The notes under the pieces: generated by a model | Told to the model about the DNA's origin: nothing | The model's database searches: none | What the model saw: only the letters and a program-made list of their open reading frames with translations | In this document: piece by piece, positions 1 to 12,435 of the stretch | Layout: every line of letters begins with the position of its first letter | Position numbering within the stretch: position 1 is the first letter of the stretch | Made by a program: the position numbers and the translations under genes | Origin: Eutreptiella sp. 'Long Island Sound 2002' | Lineage: Eukaryota > Euglenozoa > Euglenophyceae > Eutreptiales > Eutreptiaceae | Assembly: GCA_964036045.1 (NCBI GenBank) | Contig: OZ038388.1 | Span: 7,146,058 to 7,210,057 of the forward strand | Length of the DNA: 64,000 nucleotides | Direction: 5' to 3'

Positions 1-861
1 TCCTTCAGTTCGTTCGGCGGCGTACTTGTCTGCCCCGAATTCAACGAAGGCTGGAACAACCGGCAATAGAGCTTTTGAAAAACGTGGCCAAAGTTCGCGT
101 ACCTCTTCGCGCAGATGACTTGTTGCTCATACCTGAGACTTTGCCTTATTCGTTCTTCGTGCGCGACGAGTCGTTGCACTGCTGTGATGGCGGCGGCTTC
201 AGCACATCGTGGCACTTCTGTCACTCCACTTGAAAGGCGCTGCGGCGGCCGTGTTGTCCTGGGCGGGGCTGGCGCTGGTCTGGACGGCGCCTTGATGGTG
301 TCTTGATTGACGGCTCGGCCGGGCCGTAGACTCCTGTGATTGCACTCCTCACTCTTATTGATCTCATCTGCAGCTACAGGCAAAAGCAAAGAAGCGTCGT
401 GTTTATCTGTTGAATAATTCAAGACCTCCGAGTCTTGTTTCGGCCAGTACTCAGAATTTTCAAACCTCTCATTTTGAATCTCCTGCAGTCCCATTTTGAA
501 AACCTTGAAACGACGCCCTTCTTGTAATTGCCGCACGCAATAAATCAAATGAGTTGATCAATCTTGACTTGGTGATACGGAGTGATTCAACAGATAAGCC
601 GTTTCATGGCCTAAACAATAATGGACGCTCAGCACAATACATACACTGTAAACATGCTAAAATCCTACAAAATCAGATCTTTTTATAATAAAAATCAGTG
701 CTTCTCAGAAAGAAAACAATGCACACGTCAGTGCGCACGCGTGCCCTGCAGTGCCCAAATAGCGGCATCTGCGACGCACCACAGCAAATAACTTATATGG
801 GGCTATGTCATGCACAACAAACAGAAATTAGACATAATTGCTGTAATCCTGACCCTGCCAA
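1..861. other. Upstream region without a recognised gene
   Basis: No coding pattern was recognised here on either strand. The short open frames carry no known motif. The sequence becomes AT-rich from about position 400. It may include the 5' flank of the transposase that follows, but no terminal inverted repeat could be matched to the far side of that gene. Confidence 0.4.
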
Positions 862-2076
862 ATGCAGAGGTCCACAGAAGAACCAACCTTGTTCTGTCCT
901 GTCCTGAGCTTCCCTTTACACCCTGTTCGTCATCTGGGATCTAACCTTGCATTGGTGTCTGCCATCTTCATCTTCTGTCTCTGCAATGTGGGAGACACCT
1001 TGCAGCCCAAGCGCAGAGGGCCCAAGCCTTTGGTGGACGAGAGCGCGCTGGTTGAATGGTTGGAGCGGGAGCGCCAACAAGGAAGGCCACCCACAAGGGA
1101 CAACATCATCAGCGAGGCATCCAGGATGTACAATGACAGCGTGCGAACAGATGACAGGCCGTCGACGACGCTGACGCTCAAGAGTATGGAGCAGTGGTGG
1201 CGCCTCTTCTTTCGTCGCCACACTGAGGTGTCTGGTCGCCTTGCGCAGCATGCTGAGAGTGTGCACCTGGACAAGAAGTTGACAGAGGATGAGTGGACGA
1301 CCTGGTTTAATGAGTCCCTGGGTGCAGCGCTCGCCAAAGTGGGTTACGACCCACAATATGTGTTCAATGAAGACGAGTCAAGCATGTTCATTGACTTCGA
1401 CACAGGCAGTCTTAAAGTGTATGTCCTAAGAGGTACTAACACTTGCGCCACGAGGAGAGGCTACGACAGACGCCACGTAACCCTGGTGGCATGTGTACGC
1501 GCTGATGGCTTTTATGTTTGTCCTGCTCTGTTGTGGCCTAGTGCTCTAACCAGAAGAGACCTGTTTCAGCATGAGGATTGCCCAATCTCAGTGAAAGCCA
1601 CCAAAACAGGTTGGTCATCAAAGGACATTTTTATCGAGTGGCTGAGGGAGTTTGCCTCCCTCACCAGTCCAACTGCGAACCCCCATAAGGTTGTGGTCCT
1701 CATTATGGATGGCAGCAAAACACATTTAACAAGAGCCATCATTGAGGAGGCTGTAAAGTTAGGAGTGCACCTTGTGGCGCTCCCCAGCCACTTGACTGAT
1801 GTGGTCCAACCTCTCGAACTGAGTGTTCGTAAGCCTTTCAAGGCAGCGCTGAAAAAAAGACAGCGCGAGTGGCGCGCGAAGAACAGAGGCAAGAGCATCA
1901 CACCCTCTCTGTTTGTGAAATTCTTCACTGAGTCTTGGATGCACTGTGTCACCCCTAGTGTCATCATGAGTGGCTTCAGGAGGGCAAGCATCTCTCCAAT
2001 CTGCCCGGAAAATTTTCTTGCCAGCTTGGATCCCTGTGGTCTGGCCTATCAAGCACCGCCTCCATCTGCTGCATAA
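862..2076 (+). CDS. pogo/Tigger-type DDE transposase
   Basis: Cut-and-paste transposase of the Tc1/mariner superfamily, pogo group. The 404-residue open frame has a CENP-B/Tc5-type DNA-binding helix-turn-helix at about residues 55-130, ending in a segment like FRRHTEVSGRL. A DDE_1 catalytic domain follows at about residues 160-345. The acidic triad is visible as D171 (FNEDES), D283 (IMDGSKTH) and D313 (LTDVVQPLE), with the last two 30 residues apart, as usual for pogo. The first 45 or so residues do not resemble the family, and the N-terminal psq-type helix-turn-helix is missing. The true start may therefore lie at a later Met or in an upstream exon. The frame is uninterrupted, so the enzyme could be active. 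No matching terminal inverted repeats were found around it. TA-flanked MITEs elsewhere in the window are possible clients of such an enzyme, which is inference. Confidence 0.88.
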   Translation: MQRSTEEPTLFCPVLSFPLHPVRHLGSNLALVSAIFIFCLCNVGDTLQPKRRGPKPLVDESALVEWLERERQQGRPPTRDNIISEASRMYNDSVRTDDRPSTTLTLKSMEQWWRLFFRRHTEVSGRLAQHAESVHLDKKLTEDEWTTWFNESLGAALAKVGYDPQYVFNEDESSMFIDFDTGSLKVYVLRGTNTCATRRGYDRRHVTLVACVRADGFYVCPALLWPSALTRRDLFQHEDCPISVKATKTGWSSKDIFIEWLREFASLTSPTANPHKVVVLIMDGSKTHLTRAIIEEAVKLGVHLVALPSHLTDVVQPLELSVRKPFKAALKKRQREWRAKNRGKSITPSLFVKFFTESWMHCVTPSVIMSGFRRASISPICPENFLASLDPCGLAYQAPPPSAA

Positions 2077-4199
2077 CCTGCTGCTGAAGCTGTGCTACCC
2101 TCACTTGAAGCATCTCCCCAAAGAGTGCAGAAGGTAGATTTCCAGTACCAGGCCACTAGTCGAGCAATCAACATGGCTACTCGGCATGACCCATGGATAA
2201 TGAGGCTTGGTGGTTTTGTCACTTCCCAGTCTTTCACAGAAGCAGCGGCCAATTATGAGGAAGAACAGGGGAGGAACAAGGAAAAGCCTGCAGCAAGGCG
2301 CCAAGCAGGACGTGTAAGGCCAAAGCACCAACAACCAAGGGCAAAGAGGGCACGGCGGCAGGACCCCCCCCCAAGACGACAGTGCAGTGGCACCAGACCT
2401 AGAACCCCTAGCCCCCCCCCCCCCCCAGGATGTGGAACACAGTTCCGACTCCGATGGAGACTTTGTCCCCACAGTATGTGTGTCATATTGCTCAAGCTCT
2501 TAAGGACAAGTGTAAGGGAAGTGTGTTCCTCAACACCACAATCCCACGGAAACAAAAAAACTGCGACACAGTTTTGCAGCCTTGCAGCTCGTGTCAATGC
2601 GTGGGTGCTTCAGGGCAAGGTAAGAATGCAAGGAAGACATTATGCAGGGCAAAGAAACATATTTCAAAAAAAAATAAACGCAAGGTTTTTCTGTGAAAAT
2701 GGCAAGAAAACATTTTGCAGGACCAAGAAACATTTTGCAAACAAAAAGGCAAGGTTTTTGTGTTGTTTTTCTGTCTATTTTGAAAATTGGGCCAACTGGA
2801 CCCACAACTGGTCACTAGACTAAAAACTGGTCATTTTACCTTAAGGCATATTCTCGTTCGTTAAGTTATAGCATCACATTTGGTGGCCTTATTTGTGCTC
2901 TTGTTTGAGCCGTTTACAAATTATGTACGTGAATGTTTTATGTGAACCCTAAACACACCTATTTATTTTCTTTGAAACGGTCATGGTTTCTATTCCGGTC
3001 TCCATTTTTAAAATACACATCTTCCAATTACATTTGACTATGTAACACTTCTACACCAGAACTATGTCCTTTGTTTAATTGCTTATTTCCAACTTCACAT
3101 CCTTACTACACATATATGCATTTGTTCTTGTTGGTAGTCGATGTTGCTTATTGTACGTTGATGACAAAACACATTGGTCATATTATCCTGAAATATTACT
3201 TTATGTTACCCACTACACATCACACATGGCTATTCTTTTTCCAAAATGCTCTTCTTTCTCATCACTATGCATACTCGATGCCCGAAGCTACCTTTGGGGC
3301 TTTTAAATGGTTCATTTGATTTTGCCATCTTTTGGATTCTAAGGAAAAACCGACACAAATCAGTTTTCAGTGTACACTTGTTGACCTTCTGTCTGAGCAC
3401 AACCATTGCAGCCATCGTGTAAGGTAAACATACCAGTTAATCCCTCTTGACCCGATCAGCCCCACCTCAAAAAAATCTACGACATGGCCAACAATTAATT
3501 TTAAACACAATGGTATCATACAACCTATTATATCTTCTACCAAAATGTCTCGTACCTTTTCCTAGTGGTTCGCAAAAAAGCACCTATTCGTCTAGTGGGG
3601 ACTATTAGGGCAGGGGGGACTAACTGGTCCGTTTACCTTATAGCCAAAGCCTAACACCTTCAATTGGAAACCTGAGTTTATGAAATGTTTCGCGAATGTC
3701 ACTTGCTTGCCACCCTTGCCAGGCTTTCACCAATAACATTCCTGCTATGGTTTGGAAGTGTGCCTACCAATTATTTGAAAACTGTTGATCAGCAATAATG
3801 TGAGTTTTTCTGAAAACCTTCCATTGTTGTTGATTGTTGTTGGTAGTTGCTGATAACTAATTTTAACCAACTGATGGGACTGCTTGCAAACTTTGGACAA
3901 TGATTTCAGTAATTCATTGTGTCAATTTTTGCACCACAAAGAGGCTTTGGTAGCAATAAACAAGCGGTGGGGGGCTCCACGACATGGGGAAGGGCAGTGT
4001 GCCGGCTGCGATCGCCTCTGAAGGGTATCTGTCAGACTTGGAAGTCAGATTGCACAATATGTACGTGCATGATCAAGTATTTATAACAAAGAACGATGAG
4101 CATGTTGAGGAAATTTCAATGAAGCAATGATGCATGATATGTTGTGGAGGGTGTGTAAAAGTAGGATTAAATGAATCCTTCGTCTTTCGTGCTTGGTCT
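2077..4199. other. AT-rich 3' flank of the transposase, no gene recognised
   Basis: A 243-codon open frame at 2092-2823 overlaps poly-C tracts (about 2366-2375 and 2410-2427) and shows no domain, so it is probably chance. A loose internal duplication at about 2620-2760 repeats a segment ending in GCAAGGTTTTT. From 2.8 to 4.2 kb the sequence is AT-rich with frequent stops in all frames. Nothing further is supported. Confidence 0.4.
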
Positions 4200-4242
4200 G
4201 GCTTTTCTTTTGCTGGTGCGAGGCACCATCAAAAGAAAAGCC
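4200..4242. repeat. Near-perfect 43-nt hairpin
   Basis: GGCTTTTCTTTTG (4200-4212) is the exact reverse complement of 4230-4242. An inner TGGTGC (4214-4219) pairs with GCACCA (4223-4228). That gives 13+6 base pairs with one C/T mismatch and a GAG loop. It could be the terminus of a foldback element or an RNA hairpin. No function can be assigned. Confidence 0.8.
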
Positions 4243-6037
4243 GTATTACGTTTTTAGCCATTTTCGGGTCACCTTTCTATGTCGGAAATGGAGCCGGGCG
4301 GTGACAAACAAAGGCAAAAACACTCTTTTGTAGCAGCGCAAGGACAGGGAGGGTGCATTTGGCAAGATTAGCGACACAAGGTGCAAATAGCATAAAATTG
4401 ACATATTTATAAGTCGGGCCTATTGTATCAGATTTAGAACCGTCAAATCAAAAAGCGTTGCAAAACAAAATGACGGCGGTTTTTCATTTATACAGCAAAA
4501 CGGAGCTTTTAGAATCATTTATGAATCTGGTCTTATATCGAAATTTCGTGCACTGTAGCCCGATTTCACTTTGGACAGTCAAAATGAAAGATCGCAAATG
4601 CTGGCGGCTGCGAAATGCACGCATGCACAGCAAATAAATAATACGGCAAATAGGTCTCTTGAGATTTGGGGCCTGTGTATAGTGTTGTTCGGCACCTCAA
4701 CTTTGCTAGTGCACCTTTAAATCGCATCCCTAGCTTACATGGAACTAGTGGATGCTGGTAAAGAAGTGAAAACCTTGTAAAGGTCCTAACTTTGCAAAAC
4801 AGCCATGATTGATCAAAACAAATATGACGGCGCAAATCAGCTCTCCGAGGCCGTCATTTAGAAAGGCTGCATCGTACACTTTTGTGGTATGTTTCATTTT
4901 GGCGCGCGTATCGTGTATAATGGCATAAAGACTGCTTTTAGAGGGGGGCGGGGCCCCGTTCCCCGGCCCCCCAATTAAAAACCCCCCATGGGGGGGGGAG
5001 GTGAACAAGGGTCCGTGGTGAAATAGGCCTTCATAAATATTTTTGACCGTTGCACCCCACCTCGTATGGTCCCTTGTCCAATGGATGGCAAAAAAATTGG
5101 AGAGTGAATTGCAATTATTCGGAAAACCCCGTTGTTCTGACAATCATTACTCGTTAACAATGGCATTTCTGCCAAACTAACAGGTTGCACACCCTAACTT
5201 CTGCACCTACCTTCCTTCTCCTCTCCATCCTTTTCTTTCCACTAGATTTCATGCATACAGTTAAATCGCATTGCCATAAGCGCTCTTTTGCACCTGCACA
5301 GCTTTTAACCTCTCCACCATGTATGGTCTCTGTTTCAGATGCACTTCTTTCAACTGTTCTTTCCTTTCCTCTTTCTCAACATATACCAATGGGCCGAACC
5401 GTGGATGTTGACACCTGGGAATGCCAGTGAAAACACTGCTTCCATTGCTGAAAACCTGAACAGTGGGAAAACGCCGCCTCAGTGTCAAAATGCAAATTAC
5501 GAACATTCAAAATCAACGCTGAAAGCGACGGGACGGCCACTTCTTGTCCACCGGAATCGAGTCATCGTAATCTGTCTGTCGTCGAATCCCATTGGGCTCA
5601 CCTTGCACATGCCGACGTGTGAAAAAGTGTGAAATATATGATTAATAATGCCGCATTGGCCATTGGGATGCTGAGGAAGAGAGGAGGTGCATTCCACAGA
5701 GATATTGGTGTGCACACTGAAAGGAGACAATCACAGGGACACGCCAGTGACACACACGGCTGCTGACCTTGCAAATTGGTCCCTCCAATTTCTGCTGCTG
5801 AACCAATGCTGCTGCTGCTGCTGCTGCTGCTGGCAATGTGACCTAGGCACCAAAGCCCTGCAGATGCAGCCCCAGCCATCAGCTTTCCCAGAAATAGAAC
5901 TTAGGTTCCAGTCGCGAGATCAGGAGGGCTGTGGCTGTAGAAATGCCTTGCTGAAGAACAGCTAGTGTCCACAACAGCGACTGAGGAAGAATGATCATAC
6001 TCCTGCAATATTTTATGGCAAAATCTTGCCTGACAAC
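4243..6037. other. Intergenic region downstream of the glutamine synthetase gene
   Basis: No gene recognised. The region contains a G-rich/C-rich patch at 4940-5000 and a (TGC)8 microsatellite at about 5808-5831. The stretch next to 6038 is the 3' flank of the minus-strand glutamine synthetase. Confidence 0.4.
5808..5832. repeat. (TGC)n microsatellite
   Basis: Eight uninterrupted TGC/CTG units, non-coding as far as can be judged. Confidence 0.9.
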
Positions 6038-9000
6038 TTACTGAGTGTAGTCCAAGAACAGAAGATCCTTGTATGTGGCCATGGGCCACAAGTTAGCAGG
6101 CATGATAGCCTCAGTGCTATCACAGACGCCACGAGCAGACTCCATGGTCTCCAAACGCAGTTCGCGGGCAATAGTAGCCTTCTCATATGCGGAAGGAGCA
6201 CTGTGCATGCTGTCCAACTTGGCCTGCAGACAAAATGCCAGTAGATGAATGATGCAGTGTGCCATTAGAATGACAGACAGGGAAATCACAAAGGTGCATG
6301 CCAGTTTCATGGTTGGTGCCTGACCCATCCCTCGGAGGTAGGAGTCGGTGTCGTGTGTGGGAACAGGTAATACCATGGAAATACTATGCAGAAACCTTTG
6401 AGCCGTATTGAGTGCGTGCCTGCCTGCTGAGGCGGACCTTTTCCCGGGGTGCAGGTCAGCCAAATGGGCTATTAGAAAAAAAGCGCCTGGATGCCGATGC
6501 GAACTCTCACTGCTTACAGATCTACGCATAATGCCCCATCACCCCACGTGGCTTCCGCTTACCCAACACCACAGCACCTTGACGGCATCCGCAGCGCCCT
6601 GGAGGTCGGAGACGGATCCAACACCAGCTTGCTTCACAGCAGGGATGATCTGTGTCACGATCATATCGATCATGCACAGGGCCTCCATCTCAACGGTTCC
6701 GGAGTAGAAATCGAACATAATCTCAGCACGAGCCTCACACTCCTCCCTGTGCAGTAACGAGACGATGGTCTGAACTTGCAATCGCATTGAAATTGGAAAC
6801 GACAGGCAAGATCCATTTCAATCTGTTTCCATTTTCGTTTCCAATTTCCAGGACTTTTGCCGCAACATGAGATTCTTCAGCATGACGCCATCGTGATCGT
6901 TGCGAAGGGATTCTCTCTCGTTCTATCAACTTTGTTTGGGGCTGAAACTCTGCGGGGCTCGAACGTTCGTCGAAGCGAAGAACACAGGTGCTCAGATGTT
7001 CACTGCTTGCTTTGTTTGAGATCCAAACCCAGCAGCGCCCTGTGGGTGTCAAAAGCCCTGCGGCTACAGGTCGGTGCCCTTTCGCAGCCGGTGACGGGGC
7101 CATGTGCCAACGATCTATGGTTCCTTGGGGTCCTGGATTGCCTTGCGAAAGGCAACGAAACAATGAATCGGCTGCGATCTAGTTGCCCCGTGATGGTTGG
7201 AACAAATGGCTTGCACGATGAGCATACTTGGTGAGAATCTTCAGATCCTCCATGAGCTTAATGTTCTTCGGGTCGGTGATCCTGGCAATGGATTCAACAC
7301 CGCTGTCGATCCTCCACACACCTGCAACAAACGCAGATTGATAATGTATGTAATACACGCTTACACAGCTTTGCTAGAATGGGATTATCCGCATTTATGT
7401 TGCAGCATTGACGACCCATTTGCCCCATGCGCGGGGTGAGTCGGATGCATACCCTTGTTGACGGCTTCCTGGGGCCACTCTTCAGCGTACCCATTTCCAT
7501 TGAAAATGCACTTCCAGTGCTTGTTCAATGCATCTGCAGCCACTTGAGCGGGCTTTGCACCAGCCTCGATGGCGTCCGAGAACGCCTTGAAACTTTCAGC
7601 GGCAATGGCACACAGCACAGTGTTGACCATAGACACGTTTTGGCTCGAACCTAATGGTCAGGAACAAACGTTGTGCACACTTTGTGATCAAACTGGACAC
7701 ATGTTAGAGAGGAAGAGCAACACAGGAACCACGAAATGTGTTTCAGATTAGCATGAGGAACCAAGGACCGTCGGAGAAGATCGACAAACCAACGAAGGCT
7801 CAAGGTTATTGACGATTGCTCACTGTTGCAGATGGTCCACAAAAGCCGGGTAAGATGTACTCTTGCAGTGTTACAGCTTGGCACATTCTTATCTCTGACT
7901 CACGAAGCGTGCGATCTGGCGGGCGCACCGCCCCCAAATTCGAGGTGATTTCCACGGCGGTCGGGAACACATACCCACAGCACGGAACTCGAACCGGTGT
8001 CCACCATATGGGAATGGTGAGGTACGGTTACGGTCCTCTGCAGGAACATCGAAAGGAGCGATCGACTCAACACCGCAGTCCAACTTCTTGGTCTGAGACG
8101 ATAGAACACGTCGGATGCACATGCAGCTGTAGCCAGTGTGTTTGCAAGTTACCAAAAGGATTTCCGCGACGCTGACCATGCGTTAAGCACACCTGGGCAG
8201 CATATTCAGAAACCTTTCCGCTCTTGAACTCCTCGAGGTACTTGGTGACAGCTTCGCCCAAGTAGGTTGAGATGATAGCAGGAGGGGCCTGAAACAGCAA
8301 GAAGGGCACATTTTGGTCGTCGCTCAGACTGCAGCTTTCGGTACCTGGCTGCAACTGGTTTCATCCAAACGGAACCGTGGGCGCTTCTAGGTCACGCTCA
8401 GTAGGCTGCCGCGATGGATCTACAATGATGGACGCTTTCACGATGGCGTGGAAGTCCGTTCGGCAGTTGGGCTCGCTGTTGCTACACACTCACTGTGGAA
8501 GCCTGCGTTACTACAAAGTCTCTGAAAAAATGGCTACCGCTGGTCACGTGTTTTCGCGAAATGGCCTGTGGTCACTCGCCCCACAGCCTCACGAAGGGGT
8601 CCCTGGAATATGGCTGAGTCCAGGCACTGAAGCCAGGCCAATTATTTCAAAGATTTGCAACAGGTTTAGTGAGCTCACCCCCTCTGGGACCGAGAGTGGT
8701 TACACAGCGAGAGGGCCAGCCTGGATACCTCACAAGCACCCAAACGGAAGTCGTTGCCAGGAGACGCAATTGAGGCTCGCATCATGTCTCCGTGCATGTC
8801 AATGGCGCGCACCAAGGCAGCCATCACAATAGGGAAGACTTCTGGGTTGCCAGAAGCCTTTGTCACCGCCTTGGGGTTCAGCAAGCCAACACCGTCGGTA
8901 GTGAACAAACTCCAGTTATTGTGCTTGCCGCTGCCGTTGATGCCAGAGAAGGGCTTCTCTTGCAGCAGGCAGGCCAAGTCGTGCTTGGCAGCAACCTCAG

Positions 9001-10503
9001 TGGCAATCTGCATCACGATCAAATTCTGGTCGATCTGCAGAAAGGAAGTATGGATTAAGCTGGGGCTGACACACGACAGCAAAGCAAGTTCGGGGGCCGG
9101 TCTTTGAGGAAGGGGAACCTGCGTGGTCACGAATCCGAAGTATGGTGCGAACTCGTACTGATTAGGTGCCACCTCACGATGACGGGTCTTGAGAGGGATA
9201 CCCATCTTGTAGCACTCGTCCTGTTACAGAGAGGGTTGGGTGAAGTACGAGCTGAGAAGTAGAAGTATGTGCGGCTTCACATCGCAGGTGGCTTCACAAT
9301 ACCTGAATCTCCTGCATACACTTCAGCGCGGTCTCGTATGGTGGACCCATATAGTGGTCACACATCTCCTGACCACGAGGTGCCTGCCTGCCCATAACAG
9401 TACGACCAGTCATCTGCAAGTCGGTACGGGTAAGGAACTTGTCGCGAGGAACCAAGAAAAACTCTTGCTCCAACCCAATATTGGCCTGAAGACCTGGGAC
9501 ATCCCAGCCCAAGTTCTACAAAGAAACACGGAGGGTGAGCAAACTTGGCTGCAGTGTGAGACAACGGACGCTCGCAGTAGTGCAAAGGGCAACAACAAAG
9601 ACCTTCATCAGCCGCTTGCCTTCCTTGGACATAGCCTGGACTGACCGCAGAAGCGGGGTCTTCTCGTCGACGGAATGTCCGTGCCAAGTGACGAAAATAC
9701 ATGGGAGGTAGATGGTGTCACCTCGCATGAAAATTGGAGAGGATGGGTCCAAAATATTGTATCCACCTGTTTGAAGTGTTGCAGTGGGAGTCCGTTGCGC
9801 GTTACAAGGCGAAACGGTGCCTGCGACCGACCAGGCTGTTGATACCTGCGGTGTGAGTTGCTCGCAGACCACCGTTCGGGAAAGAGCTACCATCGGTCTC
9901 ACCCTTCAACATAGTTTTGCCTTCGAACTGCCAACGCACGGTGCCGTCGGCAGTGAAGTCAAACATCTTGTTGTGTACCTGCAAGATGGTTACGTCGTTG
10001 CAGAAACCTCGGTACAGCGGAGCAGAAGGCCAGGTGTCCTGTTCGGGAAGGAACAAACCTGCCCGGTGCACCCTTCACGAACACCAGCAGCACCAAGCGG
10101 CTGGAACCAGTGAGTGTACACATTGGCTCCGTTTTCCCTACCCCAGTCCATAACGGCACGCGCCACAGCGTCCACTGTCTCCATGTCACGCGTCCAGTCC
10201 GCGTTGTCAAGGATGGAAGCGGAAAGCCCTAGTGCAAAACAGGCGGGACGTTGTGCAGCACTTTGTGAGACGCCGCGGATCACAGAGAGGAAGCAACTTG
10301 ATACCTTGCTTCGCCAAATAAGGAGCTGCGTTGACACCGGTGAAGAGGTGCTTGCCAAAGCCCTCTTCGCCAAAAAATCTTTTGGCAGCAAAGGCGCGAG
10401 AAGCACCAGAAGGCATTCTAGAGATAGCGGATTTCATCATTCTGTCCCTGAGCAGCACAAAAGAAAGAAAATCAGCAATTTTCAACCGTTCCAGTGCCTC
10501 CAT
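6038..10503 (-). CDS. Glutamine synthetase type III (GSIII), 13 exons
   Basis: ATP-dependent ligation of ammonium to glutamate (glutamine synthetase, EC 6.3.1.2), the GSIII/GlnN form. Exons on the minus strand: 10503-10305, 10228-10059, 9978-9846, 9766-9603, 9515-9303, 9220-9119, 9034-8729, 8288-8193, 8092-7975, 7650-7453, 7321-7228, 6746-6578 and 6223-6038 (stop TAA at 6040-6038). All twelve introns are GT-AG and every phase matches, giving 715 residues, normal for GSIII (about 700-730). Family motifs include YTHWFQPL (exon 2), GLRATHTAG (exons 3/4), RHREVAPNQYEFAP (about residue 306), NGSGKHNNW (about 360), APPAIIS (exon 8), RNRTSPF followed by FEFRAVG (about 482-500), and a C-terminal WPMATYKDLLF. 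The N-terminus (MMKSAISRMPSGASRAFAAK after M1-R20) is basic and poor in acidic residues, resembling an organelle presequence; this is inferred. The start is the first Met of exon 1. The gene looks intact and functional. Confidence 0.96.
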
Positions 10504-12435
10504 GGCTATCCGGAAGAGATTTTTCCTACCGGCCGCCCGTGCTGATCAAAGCGCTGCGGAACTCCGACCGCGGCTGCAAATTTCGGTATTTCGATGACTC
10601 CGTGCTCATCCTTGCGGATTGATAGCCACTTCCATATCTGGTTTTTTATTTGCAAGATTTTGCTTGGAATGCTGTGCAACGGGACATGGGCTGACCATCA
10701 GGTTTCATCCAAATGGGCAGCTCAACTGCGATGTCTTGGACTTTCGCACGTGTTGGATCACATAATGGTTGAGGGTTGCAGAGGCTTAGCACTCCGGCAC
10801 TCGGTGTCGAGATGTTGCCTCGTCTTTCACTTCAAATGGTTTATGCCACAATGTAAGAAGCGAAAGGCTCTTGTATTACTTGTACGAAGGAGGTGTGATG
10901 CGTCGTGTTGGTAGAAGGTGGAAAACAAAATGACCAAATTGCAAGTCCTGCAACCAGTCCCCACCCTCTAAGTTTTTTTCCCACTTCTGAGGGAGTGGCG
11001 GGGAAGTGAAATTACAGTATTGTCTCGCAATTCCGTCACGATTCCCGTTATACACCCACCATTTGTGTACACAAAGGTGTTGCACTGGATGCCACCAATT
11101 CCGTTCACGCAACAGACCTTGTTGTTCAGTGATTGTGATCACGCGGGCAATCATGCTACTTCGCTGCCTTAGCGGCTGAGTAGTGCTGGTACCCACTGGG
11201 GCCCACACACAGCTGCATGCTGGATCACGCGCCATCCCTATTGCATTCCTCCCCATGACCAATCGTTGGGGTTAGGGTTCCCTTCCACTCAAAACAACAT
11301 TCTCACTCTATCTCACATTGGCTCATATCGGCGCTTACATAAGTTACAAGAAAAGTAATGTATACACATCGTGCTCTGTAGCCAACGGTATAAGCACACG
11401 GCTGTTTTAACGGAGAGGCGGAGTATTACGCCACAAAGCAAAACGTCATGTGTCACGAAGCATTTGGTTCTAAAGTGCGTTGTAGCGGGTTCCGAAACCC
11501 GCGCTTCCAGTGGTACGCTAACACACACACAGCATGGGCTCAACATTAAGAAAACGATAAGGCGAGTGCAATGTTGTGAATGAACGCTGTTGCATTTGGT
11601 ATCTCTCAAGTGCTTCTTGGTTCGGTCTCGTGGACAAGCCGGCGGGATGGGCCATGAGTATTGTGTTGGAAGTAGTGTTTGGTGCCAAAGAGCTTTGGTT
11701 TGGCCAATTGTCATGCGAACACCCATAGTATTACCTGGATTTCTAATTCAACAATGATTGGGAAGCAATGTAAACAACCGTGATGGCGGCAAGCGCTCGA
11801 TGCGGATAGCTAGGCCGGAACTACCTCTTTTCCCAATGCTAACGACAAGGTTCTCGGGAAGGCTTAGGGGTAGGTTACATGGTTGAATCCGCGATTTCTG
11901 GTTTCACGAGGAAAGCCCAAAATGCCTCGGAAAAATGCCTATGTTTTACAAAGGGGAGATCGTATCCCGAACAACCACCTGCCCCCGTAGCGAACTAATG
12001 TTCGTGTCAATTTTTATTATGGTGGTTCATGACAATTGAGGTTTGTCGGTACAATTATGTGTGAAACCATAGCACACCATAGCACAAACGACACACAAAG
12101 GAAACATGCACAAGATGATCCAAGTGCATTTGTGTTACCATGTTGACACAAAAGGCTTGGCCCTCTTGACGCTTTCTTCTACTAGGACAAAAGCGTTTGT
12201 CAAGGCAAGGCAACTTCGCCGGCCGGGTGCACGTATCCCCGACGTCTCCCCTGGCATGCGGGGGGCGGGAGGCATTTTTCACCTCTATTTTGGCAGCATC
12301 CCCCCGATCTACGGCTCGATTTCAGTTCGTCGAGCCGTGATGTATATCGTCGCTCTTTGCATTCCCACCTTGTTGCCATTGTTTCCAAGGTTTCCAGGGT
12401 GCATGAAAACTCAACACCCAAGCGAATGATGTAAG
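10504..12435. promoter_or_regulatory. Divergent intergenic region between the GSIII and RING-TRAF genes
   Basis: About 1.9 kb separates the GSIII start (10503, minus) from the RING-TRAF start (12436, plus), so both promoters should lie here. No TATA element or other specific site could be assigned with confidence. Open frames in this stretch have no recognisable domain. Confidence 0.5.

Noticed and set aside
2092-2823. 243-codon frame downstream of the transposase
   Set aside because: It crosses poly-C tracts and an AT-rich imperfect repeat and has no recognisable domain.
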